Below are positions 1 through 9,991 of a stretch of DNA of 64,000 bases, in pieces (position 1 is the first letter of the stretch; the number at the start of each line of letters is the position of its first letter). Source of the stretch: Octadecabacter ascidiaceicola (lineage in GTDB: Bacteria > Pseudomonadota > Alphaproteobacteria > Rhodobacterales > Rhodobacteraceae); assembly GCF_900185015.1 (NCBI RefSeq), contig NZ_FXYD01000002.1, positions 372,001-436,000 on the forward strand. Direction: 5' to 3'. Under the pieces are notes generated by a model. That model saw only the letters and a list, made by a program, of their open reading frames with translations, ran no database searches and was not told the origin of the DNA. A program made the position numbers and the translations under genes.

Positions 1-1569
1 TTGGCGAGCTCGGGCGTAATCCCCAAAGAAGAAGCGATCATGCGGGTGAAGCCTGCGGCTCTGTCTGAATTGCTGCACCGTCAAGTGGATAGTGATGCAG
101 AACGCGATGTGCTTGTTACGGGTATCGCGGCAAGCCCGGGTGCGGCATCAGGTCGTTTGGTCTTTACTGCGGCTGAAGCGCAAGCAAGCGCCGCGCGCAA
201 CGAGGCCTGCGTGCTGGTACGCCGTGAAACAACGCCAGAAGACATCCGTGGAATGCATGCCGCTGTCGCGGTCGTGACCTTGCGCGGTGGCATTACCAGC
301 CACGCGGCGGTGATCGGGCGGGGTATTGGTTTGCCATGCATCGTTGGCGCTGCTGATCTGGACGTTGACGAACGTAAGCGCACGATTGCTGGTCCAGACG
401 AGCGTGTATTCAAAGCGGGCGACATGGTGACCGTCGACGGCAGTACCGGACAGGTATTGGTTGGCGAACCGAAAATGCTGGAAGCTGCCCTTGACGATGC
501 GTTCCAAACCTTGCTGACATGGGCGGACGACGTGCGTGATATTGGTATTCGCGCAAATGCCGATACTCCAGCAGATGCTCAAACAGCACGGAATTTTGCC
601 GCTCAAGGGATCGGGCTGTGCCGCACGGAGCACATGTTCTTTGACGGTGATCGCGTTGATTTGATGCGGGAAATGATTTTCGCGGACAGCCGCGAGGGGC
701 GTGCTGCCGTGCTTGAACGGTTGTTGCCACTCCAACAGTCTGATTTTGCTGAAATTTTCCAGATTATGGATGGGCAATCGGTCTGCATTCGGCTGTTTGA
801 CCCGCCGCTTCATGAATTTCTTCCGGCGGGTAAGGCGGGCATGCGTGAACTTGCCGACCTTCTGGATGTGCCTTTGGCCGAAGTCACCTCACGCGTTGAA
901 GATCTAACAGAATACAATCCAATGCTTGGAATGCGTGGGGTCCGGTTGGGGATTACCGTTCCTGAAATTTATGAAATGCAGGCCCGCGCGATTTTCCAAG
1001 CCACGGTTGCATGCCAAGAACGGGGCCGCACATTAGTGCCGGAGATCATGATCCCGCTTGTGAGTGCGAAGAGGGAAGTCGAACTCGTGCAGGCGCACAT
1101 CGAAGCAGTGGCGGCTGCGGTTCATTCTGAATCCGGCGTTGATTTCGAATACCGTCTTGGTGTGATGGTTGAAACACCGCGTGCTGCACTGCGGGCGGAA
1201 GATATTGCGGAACATGCGGCGTTCCTGTCGTTCGGTACGAATGACCTTACGCAGATGACTTACGGCCTATCTCGTGATGATGCGGGTAAATTCATGTCCG
1301 AATATGTGAAGCTCCATGTCTATGAGGAAGACCCGTTCCATACGCTTGATCTGGAAGGCGTTGGTGAGCTGCTTCAGCTTGGTGCTGAGCGGGGCCGTAA
1401 GGGGCGTCCGGACGTTACATTGTCCATTTGTGGTGAGCACGGTGGTGATACCGCTGCGATTGCATTCTGCCGTGCGCAGGGCTTTGACTACGTATCGTGT
1501 TCGCCTTTTCGGGTGCCCGTTGCGCGACTTTCCGCTGCGCAGCTCGCATTGGTCGATAAACTCGGCTGA
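1..1569 (+). CDS. ppdK: Pyruvate, phosphate dikinase, C-terminal part (5' truncated by window edge)
   Basis: The enzyme interconverts pyruvate, ATP and phosphate with phosphoenolpyruvate, AMP and pyrophosphate, in cytosolic gluconeogenesis or anaplerosis. The visible 522 residues hold the phosphohistidine domain (GGITSHAAV with the swivelling His near residue 101) and the PEP-binding barrel (LCRTEHMFF, FGTNDLTQMTYG, and SICGEHGGD with the catalytic Cys near residue 477). The N-terminal ATP-grasp nucleotide domain, normally some 350 residues, lies left of the window, so the in-frame TTG at base 1 is not taken as the true start. The gene stands alone; the next gene starts 189 bases later. The family identity is secure from both motifs. 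Confidence 0.96.
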   Translation: MASSGVIPKEEAIMRVKPAALSELLHRQVDSDAERDVLVTGIAASPGAASGRLVFTAAEAQASAARNEACVLVRRETTPEDIRGMHAAVAVVTLRGGITSHAAVIGRGIGLPCIVGAADLDVDERKRTIAGPDERVFKAGDMVTVDGSTGQVLVGEPKMLEAALDDAFQTLLTWADDVRDIGIRANADTPADAQTARNFAAQGIGLCRTEHMFFDGDRVDLMREMIFADSREGRAAVLERLLPLQQSDFAEIFQIMDGQSVCIRLFDPPLHEFLPAGKAGMRELADLLDVPLAEVTSRVEDLTEYNPMLGMRGVRLGITVPEIYEMQARAIFQATVACQERGRTLVPEIMIPLVSAKREVELVQAHIEAVAAAVHSESGVDFEYRLGVMVETPRAALRAEDIAEHAAFLSFGTNDLTQMTYGLSRDDAGKFMSEYVKLHVYEEDPFHTLDLEGVGELLQLGAERGRKGRPDVTLSICGEHGGDTAAIAFCRAQGFDYVSCSPFRVPVARLSAAQLALVDKLG

Positions 1570-1758
1570 GAGCCGCACCTAGGTATAACCTCGGAAAATC
1601 GAATAACCGCAATATGTTGTGGTTTGTTTCTTAAGCTGTGCCTTAACTGCATCGGTGCGACGGTGTAGCACTGGGTGCAAGACTCGACGGGACAGCCGCA
1701 TTCCCTTAAAGGCAGGGCGCTCGCGTGAAGCTGATCACGTTTTGTCTTGGGGACAGAA

Positions 1759-2424
1759 ATGTCAAAACGAATTGGTATGAAACTTTTGGCGATCTGCGCC
1801 ATGAGCTTTGGTGTGGCCTTTGGTGGCGTGTCAGCTGCGCAAGCTGATGAAGTTTTAGCGGCGCGGTTGGCTGCGTTGTTGGGACAGGAACGCGCGGCGA
1901 TCCAGCAGGTTCCAGACGCCCGTGTTGCAGCGTTGACAGCCGTACCGCCCGCATCCGCACGCAACATTCCAACTGCCCCAGACATCATCACATATGACCG
2001 AGCCTTCCTTGCATCCCAACCATCGGCATCCGGTGGTGATCAATGGCGTTGTTTGGCTGAAGCACTCTACTTTGAAGCGCGCGGCGAAAGCGTGCGCGGT
2101 ATGTTTGCCGTTGGTGAAGTCATCATGAACCGCGTCGATTCATCACGTTACCCCAACACCCTTTGTGGCGTGATTAACCAGGGTACCGGTCGCCAGTTTG
2201 CTTGTCAGTTTACCTACACTTGTGACGGTGCGGCCGAAGTGATCCATGAACCGGCTGCTTGGGCCAGGGTTGGTAAGGTCGCGCGTTTATTGATCGATGG
2301 CGCACCGCGCCAGCTGACGGATGGCGCCACGCACTACCACACGCGGGCCGTGAACCCGCGTTGGGCGCGTGTCTTTCCACGCACGGCTACAATCGGATCG
2401 CACCACTTCTACCGCCAAAGCTAA
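1759..2424 (+). CDS. Secreted cell wall hydrolase, SleB-like
   Basis: This is a 221-residue exported protein of the SleB-type hydrolase family, expected to cleave peptidoglycan in the periplasm. The first ~27 residues form a signal peptide (positive MSKRIGMK, hydrophobic core, cleavage near AQA-DE). The catalytic domain occupies the C-terminal half, with the family signature EALYFEARGE near residue 104 and EVIMNRVDS soon after, where the first Glu is the expected catalytic residue. The ATG at 1759 is preceded by GGGGA; an in-frame TTG 12 bases upstream is less likely. Two cysteines (CQFTYTC) could form a disulfide. It is not in an obvious operon; the substrate bond is inferred from the family. 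Confidence 0.85.
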   Translation: MSKRIGMKLLAICAMSFGVAFGGVSAAQADEVLAARLAALLGQERAAIQQVPDARVAALTAVPPASARNIPTAPDIITYDRAFLASQPSASGGDQWRCLAEALYFEARGESVRGMFAVGEVIMNRVDSSRYPNTLCGVINQGTGRQFACQFTYTCDGAAEVIHEPAAWARVGKVARLLIDGAPRQLTDGATHYHTRAVNPRWARVFPRTATIGSHHFYRQS

Positions 2425-2515
2425 GGCGTGTTTGGCGACAAAGGTGCCGTAACTGGCGCTTGTCGCAGGCTCTCCCAGTTAGTATTCCCATCGGAATGAC
2501 TGGAAGGGTAAAACG

Positions 2516-3418
2516 ATGAGCAGCGACACAAGATTGGCTTTTGCCCACCCATCCGAGAGGGCCGAGGCCACAGCACCAAACGGTGAGGGTGGTCTGCGCG
2601 ACCGAATTTCGCTGCGTGACTACATTACCGAAGTCGAAATCGGCGCGTTCCAGCAAGAACGTGGTCACCTGCAACGTATCAAGTTCAATGTTGTTGTTGA
2701 GGTTGAGCCGCTTACCGGCCCGATTGACGACGATGTCGACCGTATCCTGTCCTATGATCGTGTGACCGAGGCAATTGACGCGGAACTTGGCGCAGAACGT
2801 CTGAACCTGCTTGAAACACTGGCCGCACGTGTCGCGGAACGCATTCTACTTGAGCCGCAAGCGCTGCGGGTTTTCGTGCGGATCGAAAAGATCGATCGCG
2901 GCCCATACTCACTCGGCGTTGAGATCATGCGTGAGCAGGGTGGCATAGACAGCGCTGCAGTTGAGGTCGTGGAAGCACCACACCCTCGCATTGTTTTCCT
3001 GTCCAATGAGATGATCAACGGTGACGGGCTGCCCCGTACCATCGACGACTTGGCTGGTGATGAGATGCCTTTGATTTTTTGTGTGGGAGCCGGGGAAACT
3101 CCCGCGCCGACCTCTTGTGTAGCGCAAGCGCAGCGGCGGATTGATTTGCTCGCGATTGAACAGAACGCTTGGGTTTTGGCGGGACGCGACAAGCGTTGTG
3201 TAGTTGTCGAAACCCGCACCGAGCTGGATTGGGCGATGAAGAACGGCCAGATTTGTGTTTGGGCACCTTCAAAGATCGCGCTGGATGCCTCCGACTGTCC
3301 GGACACCAACGATGGCCTTATCTTGGCCGCGTGGTTTGCGGGTGAATTGCAGGCATCGGAACTTGTCGTCGCGGGAACGGATGCACCGCAATGCGATGTT
3401 CCCGTTCGAGTCCTCTGA
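2516..3418 (+). CDS. folB: Dihydroneopterin aldolase with long C-terminal extension
   Basis: FolB converts 7,8-dihydroneopterin to 6-hydroxymethyl-dihydropterin and glycolaldehyde in folate synthesis. Residues ~28-140 carry the FolB fold (RISLRDYITEVEIGAFQQER, LSYDRVTEAI, NLLETLAARVAERIL, VRIEKIDRGPYSLGVEI). The protein is 300 residues, over twice the usual ~120. The remaining ~150 residues form a second domain with TNDGLILAAWFAGEL and ELVVAG near its end, reminiscent of the C-terminal half of amino-acid-kinase-like proteins; its role is unknown. The stop overlaps the folP start (TGATG), so the two are translationally coupled. The aldolase call is firm, the extension is not assigned. Confidence 0.88.
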   Translation: MSSDTRLAFAHPSERAEATAPNGEGGLRDRISLRDYITEVEIGAFQQERGHLQRIKFNVVVEVEPLTGPIDDDVDRILSYDRVTEAIDAELGAERLNLLETLAARVAERILLEPQALRVFVRIEKIDRGPYSLGVEIMREQGGIDSAAVEVVEAPHPRIVFLSNEMINGDGLPRTIDDLAGDEMPLIFCVGAGETPAPTSCVAQAQRRIDLLAIEQNAWVLAGRDKRCVVVETRTELDWAMKNGQICVWAPSKIALDASDCPDTNDGLILAAWFAGELQASELVVAGTDAPQCDVPVRVL

Positions 3419-4413
3419 TGATTTATTACCGCCCAGTTGCAATGACTGACCCGCACCGCCCGCCATCCGCGCTTACGCTTGCGGGGGGGTGGTGTTGGTT
3501 CACCCATGTTGAACGGATGGAGCGCGGCCGCACTGGAGAATTGGTGCCCGTGGCCGAGGTGCCAGGCGATGTTCTTACTCGCCTTATTGCTCCGCGTGCA
3601 GCTATCGCCGGACTGGACCTGAAAACGCCGCGCATCATGAGCATTCTGAATGTCACGCCGGATAGCTTTTCTGATGGTGGTCAGTTCAACGCACCAGAAG
3701 CTGCTCTCGCGCAGGCCCGCGCAATGGCCGCAGAAGGCGCTGACATCATTGATATCGGGGGCGAAAGCACGCGCCCGGGGGCTGAGACCGTCGATGTTGA
3801 CGAAGAAATTGAACGCACGGCACCTGTCATTGCGGCGTTGCGGGCGGGCAGCGATGTTGCGATTTCTATCGACACACGAAAGGCGCCTGTGGCGCAGGCT
3901 GCACTGGACGCAGGGGCATCATTCGTGAACGACGTAGCCGCCTTTACGTTTGATCCTGATATGGCAGCCATTACAGCCAAATCGAACGCGCCGTGTTGCC
4001 TAATGCATGCACAAGGTGACCCTGTGACAATGCAAGATGATCCGACTTATGTTGATGTTACGTTAGACGTATATGACTTTTTAAATGCCCGCATCCAAGC
4101 GGCAGAAGCGGCAGGAATTCGCCGTGATCAAATCGTCATTGATCCCGGTATCGGGTTTGGAAAAACACAAGAGCACAATCTGGCGTTGCTGAGAAATTTA
4201 TCTATTTTTCATGGGCTTGGCTGCGCCGTCCTTCTTGGCGCTTCCCGCAAGCGCTTTATCGGGGCGATAGGTCAAGCACCCAACGCGATTGACCGCCTCG
4301 GCGGATCTGTTGCGGTTGCGCTGCATGGGCTGTCTCAGGGTATGCAATTCCTACGCGTCCATGATACGTTGCCTACCAAACAGGCGACGCGGCTCTTCTT
4401 GGCTGTTAACTAA
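3418..4413 (+). CDS. folP: Dihydropteroate synthase
   Basis: FolP condenses hydroxymethyl-dihydropterin pyrophosphate with p-aminobenzoate to dihydropteroate, the sulfonamide-sensitive step of folate synthesis. The 331-residue protein has a ~70-residue N-terminal lead and then the TIM-barrel signatures in order: MSILNVTPDSFSDGG, DIIDIGGESTRPGAE, SIDTRKAPVAQAAL, FVNDVAAF, LMHAQGDPVTMQ, VIDPGIGFGKTQEHN and LLGASRKRFIG. The ATG at 3418 overlaps the folB stop by one base. An in-frame ATG 27 bases upstream would read into folB and lacks support. It sits between folB and glmM, a common bacterial arrangement linking folate and cell-wall precursor genes. Confidence 0.97.
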   Translation: MIYYRPVAMTDPHRPPSALTLAGGWCWFTHVERMERGRTGELVPVAEVPGDVLTRLIAPRAAIAGLDLKTPRIMSILNVTPDSFSDGGQFNAPEAALAQARAMAAEGADIIDIGGESTRPGAETVDVDEEIERTAPVIAALRAGSDVAISIDTRKAPVAQAALDAGASFVNDVAAFTFDPDMAAITAKSNAPCCLMHAQGDPVTMQDDPTYVDVTLDVYDFLNARIQAAEAAGIRRDQIVIDPGIGFGKTQEHNLALLRNLSIFHGLGCAVLLGASRKRFIGAIGQAPNAIDRLGGSVAVALHGLSQGMQFLRVHDTLPTKQATRLFLAVN

Positions 4414-4440
4414 CACTGTACTTTTTTGAGCGGGACCAAC

Positions 4441-5796
4441 ATGGCACGTAAATTTTTCGGAACCGATGGCGTTCGCGGCACTGCGAACAAGTACCCAATG
4501 ACCGCTGAGATGGCCCTGAAAATCGGTGCTGCAGCTGGGCGGTACTTCCGCAATGACGGGTCCAACGGACACCGTGTTGTGATTGGTAAGGATACACGTC
4601 TTTCGGGGTATATGTTCGAAAACGCGCTTACGGCTGGGCTGACAAGCACTGGAATGAACGTGCTACTTCTTGGTCCGATCCCGACACCGGGTGTTGGCCT
4701 TTTGACCACGTCCATGCGTGCGGACCTGGGGATCATGATTTCCGCCAGCCACAACCCGGCAGTCGATAACGGGATTAAGTTGTTTGGCCCCGACGGTTTC
4801 AAACTGTCTGATGAAGCCGAAATCGAAATCGAACGTTTGCTCGAGAGCGAGATTGAGCCCGCGCAGGCGAGTAACATTGGCCGTGCAAAACGTATCGATG
4901 ACGGGCGCTTCCGCTATGCTGAACGCCTTAAGGGGACATTCCCACAAGGCATGCGATTGGATGGCATCAAGGTCGTGATCGATTGTGCCAACGGCGCGGC
5001 CCATCGCGTGGCACCCGAAGTTCTATGGGAGCTTGGTGCAACGGTTATTCCTGTTGGCACAAGTCCGGATGGCTTTAATATCAACGAAGGTTGCGGTTCG
5101 ACCAGCCCGCGCACGGCGGCGGAAACCATCGTTACGCATGGCGCGGATGTTGGCATCTGTTTGGACGGTGACGCGGACCGCGTGATGATCCTTGATGAGC
5201 ACGGGAATGTGGCAGATGGCGATCAGATCATGGGTTTGTTTGCCAGCCGCTGGGCCGATGCAGGTCGCCTTAACAAAGGCACTTTAGTTGCGACAGTTAT
5301 GTCAAACCTCGGACTTGAGCGTTTCTTGAATGACAAAGGCCTGAACCTTGAGCGCACCAATGTCGGTGACCGCTATGTCGTTGAATCGATGCGCGCAAAT
5401 GGTTTCAACCTTGGCGGCGAGCAATCGGGCCATATCGTGATGACTGACTACGCCACAACCGGTGATGGTCTGCTCGCGGGCCTGCAATTCCTTGCCGCGA
5501 TGATCGAGACAGGTAAGCCGGCCTCAGAGCTGATTAAGGTGTTCGAAACCGTGCCGCAGATGTTGAAAAACGTGCGGTATGGCGATGGTGTTGATCCATT
5601 GAATGCGAGAACAGTTAAAGCTGCGATTGCTGCAGCTCAGGCTGATTTGGTCGGCACGGGCCGTTTGCTGATCCGAAAATCTGGGACCGAACCGTTGATC
5701 CGCGTGATGGCGGAATGCGTTGATGAGGCGCTTCTCGGGCAGGTTGTCGATGGGATTGTCGCTGAAGTTGAGGCTGTGGCAACTGTCAGCGCTTAA
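4441..5796 (+). CDS. glmM: Phosphoglucosamine mutase
   Basis: GlmM converts glucosamine-6-phosphate to glucosamine-1-phosphate on the way to UDP-GlcNAc, for peptidoglycan and lipopolysaccharide. The protein is 451 residues, close to the family norm. It starts [10 protein letters not shown], carries the phosphoserine loop ISASHNP with the active Ser at residue 103, the metal-binding DGDADR loop, the sugar-binding GGEQSGH and the phosphate-binding [12 protein letters not shown]. The ATG at 4441 has GAGCGGGA upstream; an in-frame TTG at 4426 is disfavoured. It lies 27 bases after folP in the same direction. Its last 11 bases overlap the 3' end of the convergent transporter gene. Confidence 0.97.
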   Translation: MARKFFGTDGVRGTANKYPMTAEMALKIGAAAGRYFRNDGSNGHRVVIGKDTRLSGYMFENALTAGLTSTGMNVLLLGPIPTPGVGLLTTSMRADLGIMISASHNPAVDNGIKLFGPDGFKLSDEAEIEIERLLESEIEPAQASNIGRAKRIDDGRFRYAERLKGTFPQGMRLDGIKVVIDCANGAAHRVAPEVLWELGATVIPVGTSPDGFNINEGCGSTSPRTAAETIVTHGADVGICLDGDADRVMILDEHGNVADGDQIMGLFASRWADAGRLNKGTLVATVMSNLGLERFLNDKGLNLERTNVGDRYVVESMRANGFNLGGEQSGHIVMTDYATTGDGLLAGLQFLAAMIETGKPASELIKVFETVPQMLKNVRYGDGVDPLNARTVKAAIAAAQADLVGTGRLLIRKSGTEPLIRVMAECVDEALLGQVVDGIVAEVEAVATVSA

Positions 5797-6682
5797 ACAC
5801 GCGCATAAGGCTTGGGCCTTGGCTGATCGCCAGCCCGAACAGGATGAGTGCTAGGGCTGCGAAAAAACGCAACGGCAGTACCTCTGACAAAACCCATGCG
5901 CCGAAAACCATCGACCAGACAGGCACTTGGTAGTTCACCAGCGTCATAAATACGGGGCCAGCGGTGCGGATTGTTGTGACACGCAGCAATGCGGCGAATG
6001 CGGTTGGCACGAACCCGAGGAAAATGATCGCGTAACCTGCACGACCCTCAACCCATGTTGGAACGCCTTCAAACACCAACATCGCGGGGACTAAGCAAAT
6101 GGCCCCAACAATCAGTGTCAGTGCCGCCATGACGATGCTGTCCACAGGTGGGCAGCGGCGGGTTAGCACGCTGGAAATGGCATAGGATAAAGATGCGGCA
6201 ACGCAAGCCAGTTGCGGCAAGGCAAGACTGCCTTCGGAAAAATCAAATGCCGTCGGCCCAATAAGCACCAAGGCGCCGACGAAGCCTATGACGACGCCAA
6301 TCGACTTACGCGAGCTCATTTTGTCGTCCGAAAAGACATGGGCAAGCGGCAAAACAAACAACGGCAAAGCGGCCATAGAAATCCCCGCAAAGGCGGATGG
6401 CACATACTGCTGACCCCACGACAATAGCGCAAAGGGCAAGGCAGTGTTCAACACTCCGGTCACTGCCAAATACGCCCAGACGATTGGCTCTTTTGGCAGG
6501 GGCCGGCCCATTGCCAGTACAAGCAGTAGCAAAGTGACTGCACCCAAGGTCGTGCGCGCGCAAGCCACCGTCAGTGGGCCGTATCCCTCGAGCGCAATTG
6601 AGACGACCATGAAGGTCCCGCCCCAGATCAGGCCGAGCAAAAGGATTGAGAACCAGTTGGTGAGGGTAGGTTGTGTGGTCAT
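5786..6682 (-). CDS. EamA/DMT family permease
   Basis: This is a 298-residue integral membrane protein with about ten hydrophobic helices and two EamA repeats, as in drug/metabolite exporters such as RhaT- and YdcZ-like proteins. N-terminal [18 protein letters not shown] and the repeat-2 start [18 protein letters not shown] fit the family. The ATG at 6682 gives [11 protein letters not shown]; a longer reading from 6724 adds 14 polar residues that look out of place before helix 1. The 3' end overlaps glmM tail-to-tail by 11 bases. The substrate cannot be told from sequence. Two more EamA proteins occur at 61.0-62.9 kb. Confidence 0.85.
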   Translation of the reverse strand: MTTQPTLTNWFSILLLGLIWGGTFMVVSIALEGYGPLTVACARTTLGAVTLLLLVLAMGRPLPKEPIVWAYLAVTGVLNTALPFALLSWGQQYVPSAFAGISMAALPLFVLPLAHVFSDDKMSSRKSIGVVIGFVGALVLIGPTAFDFSEGSLALPQLACVAASLSYAISSVLTRRCPPVDSIVMAALTLIVGAICLVPAMLVFEGVPTWVEGRAGYAIIFLGFVPTAFAALLRVTTIRTAGPVFMTLVNYQVPVWSMVFGAWVLSEVLPLRFFAALALILFGLAISQGPSLMRVFKR

Positions 6683-6749
6683 GCATCGTTTGAGCAAATG
6701 CGGTCCGTAAAGTCCACAAGCCACGCGGTATTCTGCGTGTTTCGTTCTG

Positions 6750-7700
6750 TCAGTCGTTTTGTTCCTGAAATTCCCAGCCCAACGACGTAAGTTTTTGCGC
6801 CAAGACGGAGGTTAAATGCTGATCATCGAGATCAACCGCATTCAGTTTCCAGTACCAGTATAGAAATGCGGCAAACTGCGGACGCGCGGTCTGCACCAGC
6901 TCGAATGCGCGCTGGGCGCCGAGGCTAGCGACGTTGATACAGATGTGATGAAAGTCGATACCGGCAAACAGGACTGACAGTTTGCCCCAGAACATCGCGT
7001 GAAACGCAGCACTCGAGTTTTGGGTGACGACATAACTGCATGTTGCGAGCGCCTGTTCCATTGGAAGTTGTTCGATTGCGAAGCGTGCGTGTTGGTCTTG
7101 CAGCGTGTGCAGAGCGGCCATCTCTGCGTCCGAATATGTCTCGTTCGGATGCAGCGTTGCGACAATGGGTTTGGTGGTGTTTTGCAGCGTATGCTGGATC
7201 ATCATGATTGGCGACATTACTTGAAAGGAACGGTGCAGAAGCAAGCGGCCTTGCAGGGGCATGTATATGAAGCCGACATCGGCGGTGTTCTGGACGGCGT
7301 TTGGATAGAGATGATCGCGCCACTGGTCAAAGAATTCTAATGATTTGGTTTTGTCGATTATATTGGGGTCAAATTTGGCCCGCGCAATGGCCCAGTTCCA
7401 TCTGGCGGACATATAGTCAAATTGCCAGAACCGCCCCGCATAAAGTCGCCTAAACACCAACCCGTTGTGCCCCACTGGGTTCGCCATGTGGGTTAGCGTC
7501 CGCGCGGCTGGGGTCACTCTGTCGCGGGCCTGCGATGAAATCCGTGCGGCTTTGACTTCGAAATTTCTGTGTTCACCCAAGGTGCGCACAGCGTTGAACA
7601 TCTCATGTGTGCCAGCTTGCGCTTTCGCGAGGCTTCTGCTGGTCAAATAGAACGTAATCGCCGGAGTGGAGTTTTTCGAAGTTTCGTAAAGCGTTGGCAT
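6750..7700 (-). CDS. Capsule-polysaccharide-type glycan protein (tentative)
   Basis: The 316-residue soluble protein has no signal peptide or membrane helix. Its second half contains HPNETYSDAEMAAL and then YVVTQNSSAAFHAMFWGKLSVLFAG, which resembles the glycan-handling region of KpsS/LipB-like capsule proteins, where a TxNSSxxxEA-like segment precedes a pocket loop. I infer a glycan or glycosyl-donor binding enzyme; the match is by eye. The gene is alone between a DMT exporter and ilvC, with its own upstream gap of ~150 bases that also holds the ilvC terminator. Function should be treated as unassigned. Confidence 0.6.
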   Translation of the reverse strand: MPTLYETSKNSTPAITFYLTSRSLAKAQAGTHEMFNAVRTLGEHRNFEVKAARISSQARDRVTPAARTLTHMANPVGHNGLVFRRLYAGRFWQFDYMSARWNWAIARAKFDPNIIDKTKSLEFFDQWRDHLYPNAVQNTADVGFIYMPLQGRLLLHRSFQVMSPIMMIQHTLQNTTKPIVATLHPNETYSDAEMAALHTLQDQHARFAIEQLPMEQALATCSYVVTQNSSAAFHAMFWGKLSVLFAGIDFHHICINVASLGAQRAFELVQTARPQFAAFLYWYWKLNAVDLDDQHLTSVLAQKLTSLGWEFQEQND

Positions 7701-7809
7701 AACGTTCTTTTAGTCGCGTCGGGTTGATCTGTCACTATGCGTTGGTGCGAATGTGTTTTCTGTCACAATTAGAGAGTTGGCAAAATTGGTTAGGGGAGGT
7801 CAGAATGCA

Positions 7810-7834
7810 AAAGGGGGCCGTTACGGCCCCCTTT
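7810..7834 (-). terminator. Rho-independent terminator of ilvC
   Basis: A perfect 11-base-pair stem (AAAGGGGGCCG paired with CGGCCCCCTTT) with a 3-base loop lies 19 bases past the ilvC stop. On the minus strand it ends in TTTTGC, the expected short U tract. It also separates ilvC from the leftward gene at 6750-7700. Confidence 0.88.
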
Positions 7835-7852
7835 CTGGTCGGTTCGAACGAA

Positions 7853-8911
<1,059 letters not shown>

Positions 8912-9010
8912 TTATGAACTGGAATGAAGCGTGATGCGAGAGTGTCACGAGCCATTGTTTTGCATTTGGTGAAGTTGTTATTCGTATATTTTCAGATTAG
9001 TGGTGTTTTC

Positions 9011-9466
9011 ATGCTTGATGATGTGGATAAACGATTGCTGCGCCAATTGCAGGCCGAGCCGAGCCTTAGTGCCGCCGAACTCGCCCAGCGGGCAGGTGTG
9101 TCCGCGCTCAAGGCCACACGGCGGTTGGGACGCTTACAAGAGACCGGTATTCTTAAAGGGCAGCACGCGGTCATCAATTGGGCTGCGTTGGGATATGCGG
9201 TTGGCGTTTCGTTGCGCATCACGCTCGATAAAACCCAGAGCCGCGCCTTTGATGAATTCATGGACGCGGCACGCACCATTGCAGAAGTTACCGAGATCCA
9301 GACGTTTCTGGGCCGCGTCGATGTGCGCCTCAGCGTGATCGCGCGGGATATGGCGCATTACCAGACGATCTATCGCGAACAGATTTTGGCGTTGCCGCAT
9401 ATGGCTGACATTGAGGCGCTGATGACGGTGGCGACGTTGCACAACGACGAAAGCTTGCCGTTATGA
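9011..9466 (+). CDS. Lrp/AsnC family transcriptional regulator (first of a pair)
   Basis: A 151-residue one-component regulator. The N-terminal winged helix (LDDVDKRLLRQLQAEPSLSA, then SALKATRRLGRLQETGIL) is followed by a RAM/AsnC ligand-binding domain (residues ~65-145) with VTEIQTFLGRVDVRLSVIARD. The start is set at 9011, MLDDVDKR, because an upstream in-frame ATG at 8924 would add 29 hydrophobic residues foreign to the family. The stop overlaps the start of a second Lrp gene (ATGA), so the two are coupled and may form a hetero-oligomer. It is divergent from ilvC. Effector unknown; a branched-chain amino acid is a reasonable guess. Confidence 0.9.
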   Translation: MLDDVDKRLLRQLQAEPSLSAAELAQRAGVSALKATRRLGRLQETGILKGQHAVINWAALGYAVGVSLRITLDKTQSRAFDEFMDAARTIAEVTEIQTFLGRVDVRLSVIARDMAHYQTIYREQILALPHMADIEALMTVATLHNDESLPL

Positions 9467-9918
9467 CGGAATTGGACGAGTTGGACCGCGCAATCCTCGC
9501 GGCACTTTCGCGCGATGCAACGCAGACAGCCGCGGCCCTTGGGGGGCGCATTGGGCTAAGCCAACCGGCAACTTGGCGACGAATTCGCCGGCTGCGCGAT
9601 GAAGGCATACTGGTGGGGCAGCGTGTCGCGCTGGATGCGCAGGCCTTGGGCTTCGGAGTAACTGTTTTCCTCGGCGTGAAGTTGGCAACCAAAGGGCGTG
9701 TGTCCCTTGATGATTTCGAACGTGCCGTTGTCGCGATTCCTGAGGTGCAGTTGGTGGAGCACGTCCTTGGCCTATATGACTATCGCTTGCGTGTCGTCGC
9801 GCGGGACTTAGCTGACTTTGAGCGGGTGTTGCGCCGCCGTGTCATGACACTTCCCGGCGTGGGGGACGTCGAGGCGAATGTGCTGTTGAGTGAAGAACGC
9901 AGGCCGGGGCCGATCTAG
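9463..9918 (+). CDS. Lrp/AsnC family transcriptional regulator (second of a pair)
   Basis: Also 151 residues, with the same two-domain layout: winged helix with LDELDRAILAALSRDATQTA and QPATWRRIRRLRDEGILVG, then an AsnC-type sensor domain with VQLVEHVLGLYDYRLRVVARD. Start and stop codons overlap with the preceding paralog by four bases (ATGA). The two proteins are clearly related but diverged, as in tandem Lrp pairs where both partners are needed to bind DNA. The next gene, an aminotransferase, follows 73 bases later in the same direction and may be a target (inference). Confidence 0.9.
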   Translation: MTELDELDRAILAALSRDATQTAAALGGRIGLSQPATWRRIRRLRDEGILVGQRVALDAQALGFGVTVFLGVKLATKGRVSLDDFERAVVAIPEVQLVEHVLGLYDYRLRVVARDLADFERVLRRRVMTLPGVGDVEANVLLSEERRPGPI

Positions 9919-9991
9919 GTATGCAAAGATAGACTTTGCCCTGCTGCGGATCGCAGATTAAGACAGCGGAAACGATGCAAAGGATGAACAG

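Noticed and set aside
148-813. Minus-strand frame inside ppdK
   Set aside because: ppdK motifs on the plus strand account for this region.
1600-1620. TCGAATAACCGCAATAT similar to TCGAATAAACCGCAATAT at 54364
   Set aside because: A ~17-base match with one indel could arise by chance in 64 kb and the two places share no clear function.
1631-1646. TTAA-N8-TTAA resembling a CtrA box upstream of the cell-wall hydrolase
   Set aside because: CtrA sites need a seven-base spacer; here it is eight, and no other evidence supports cell-cycle control.
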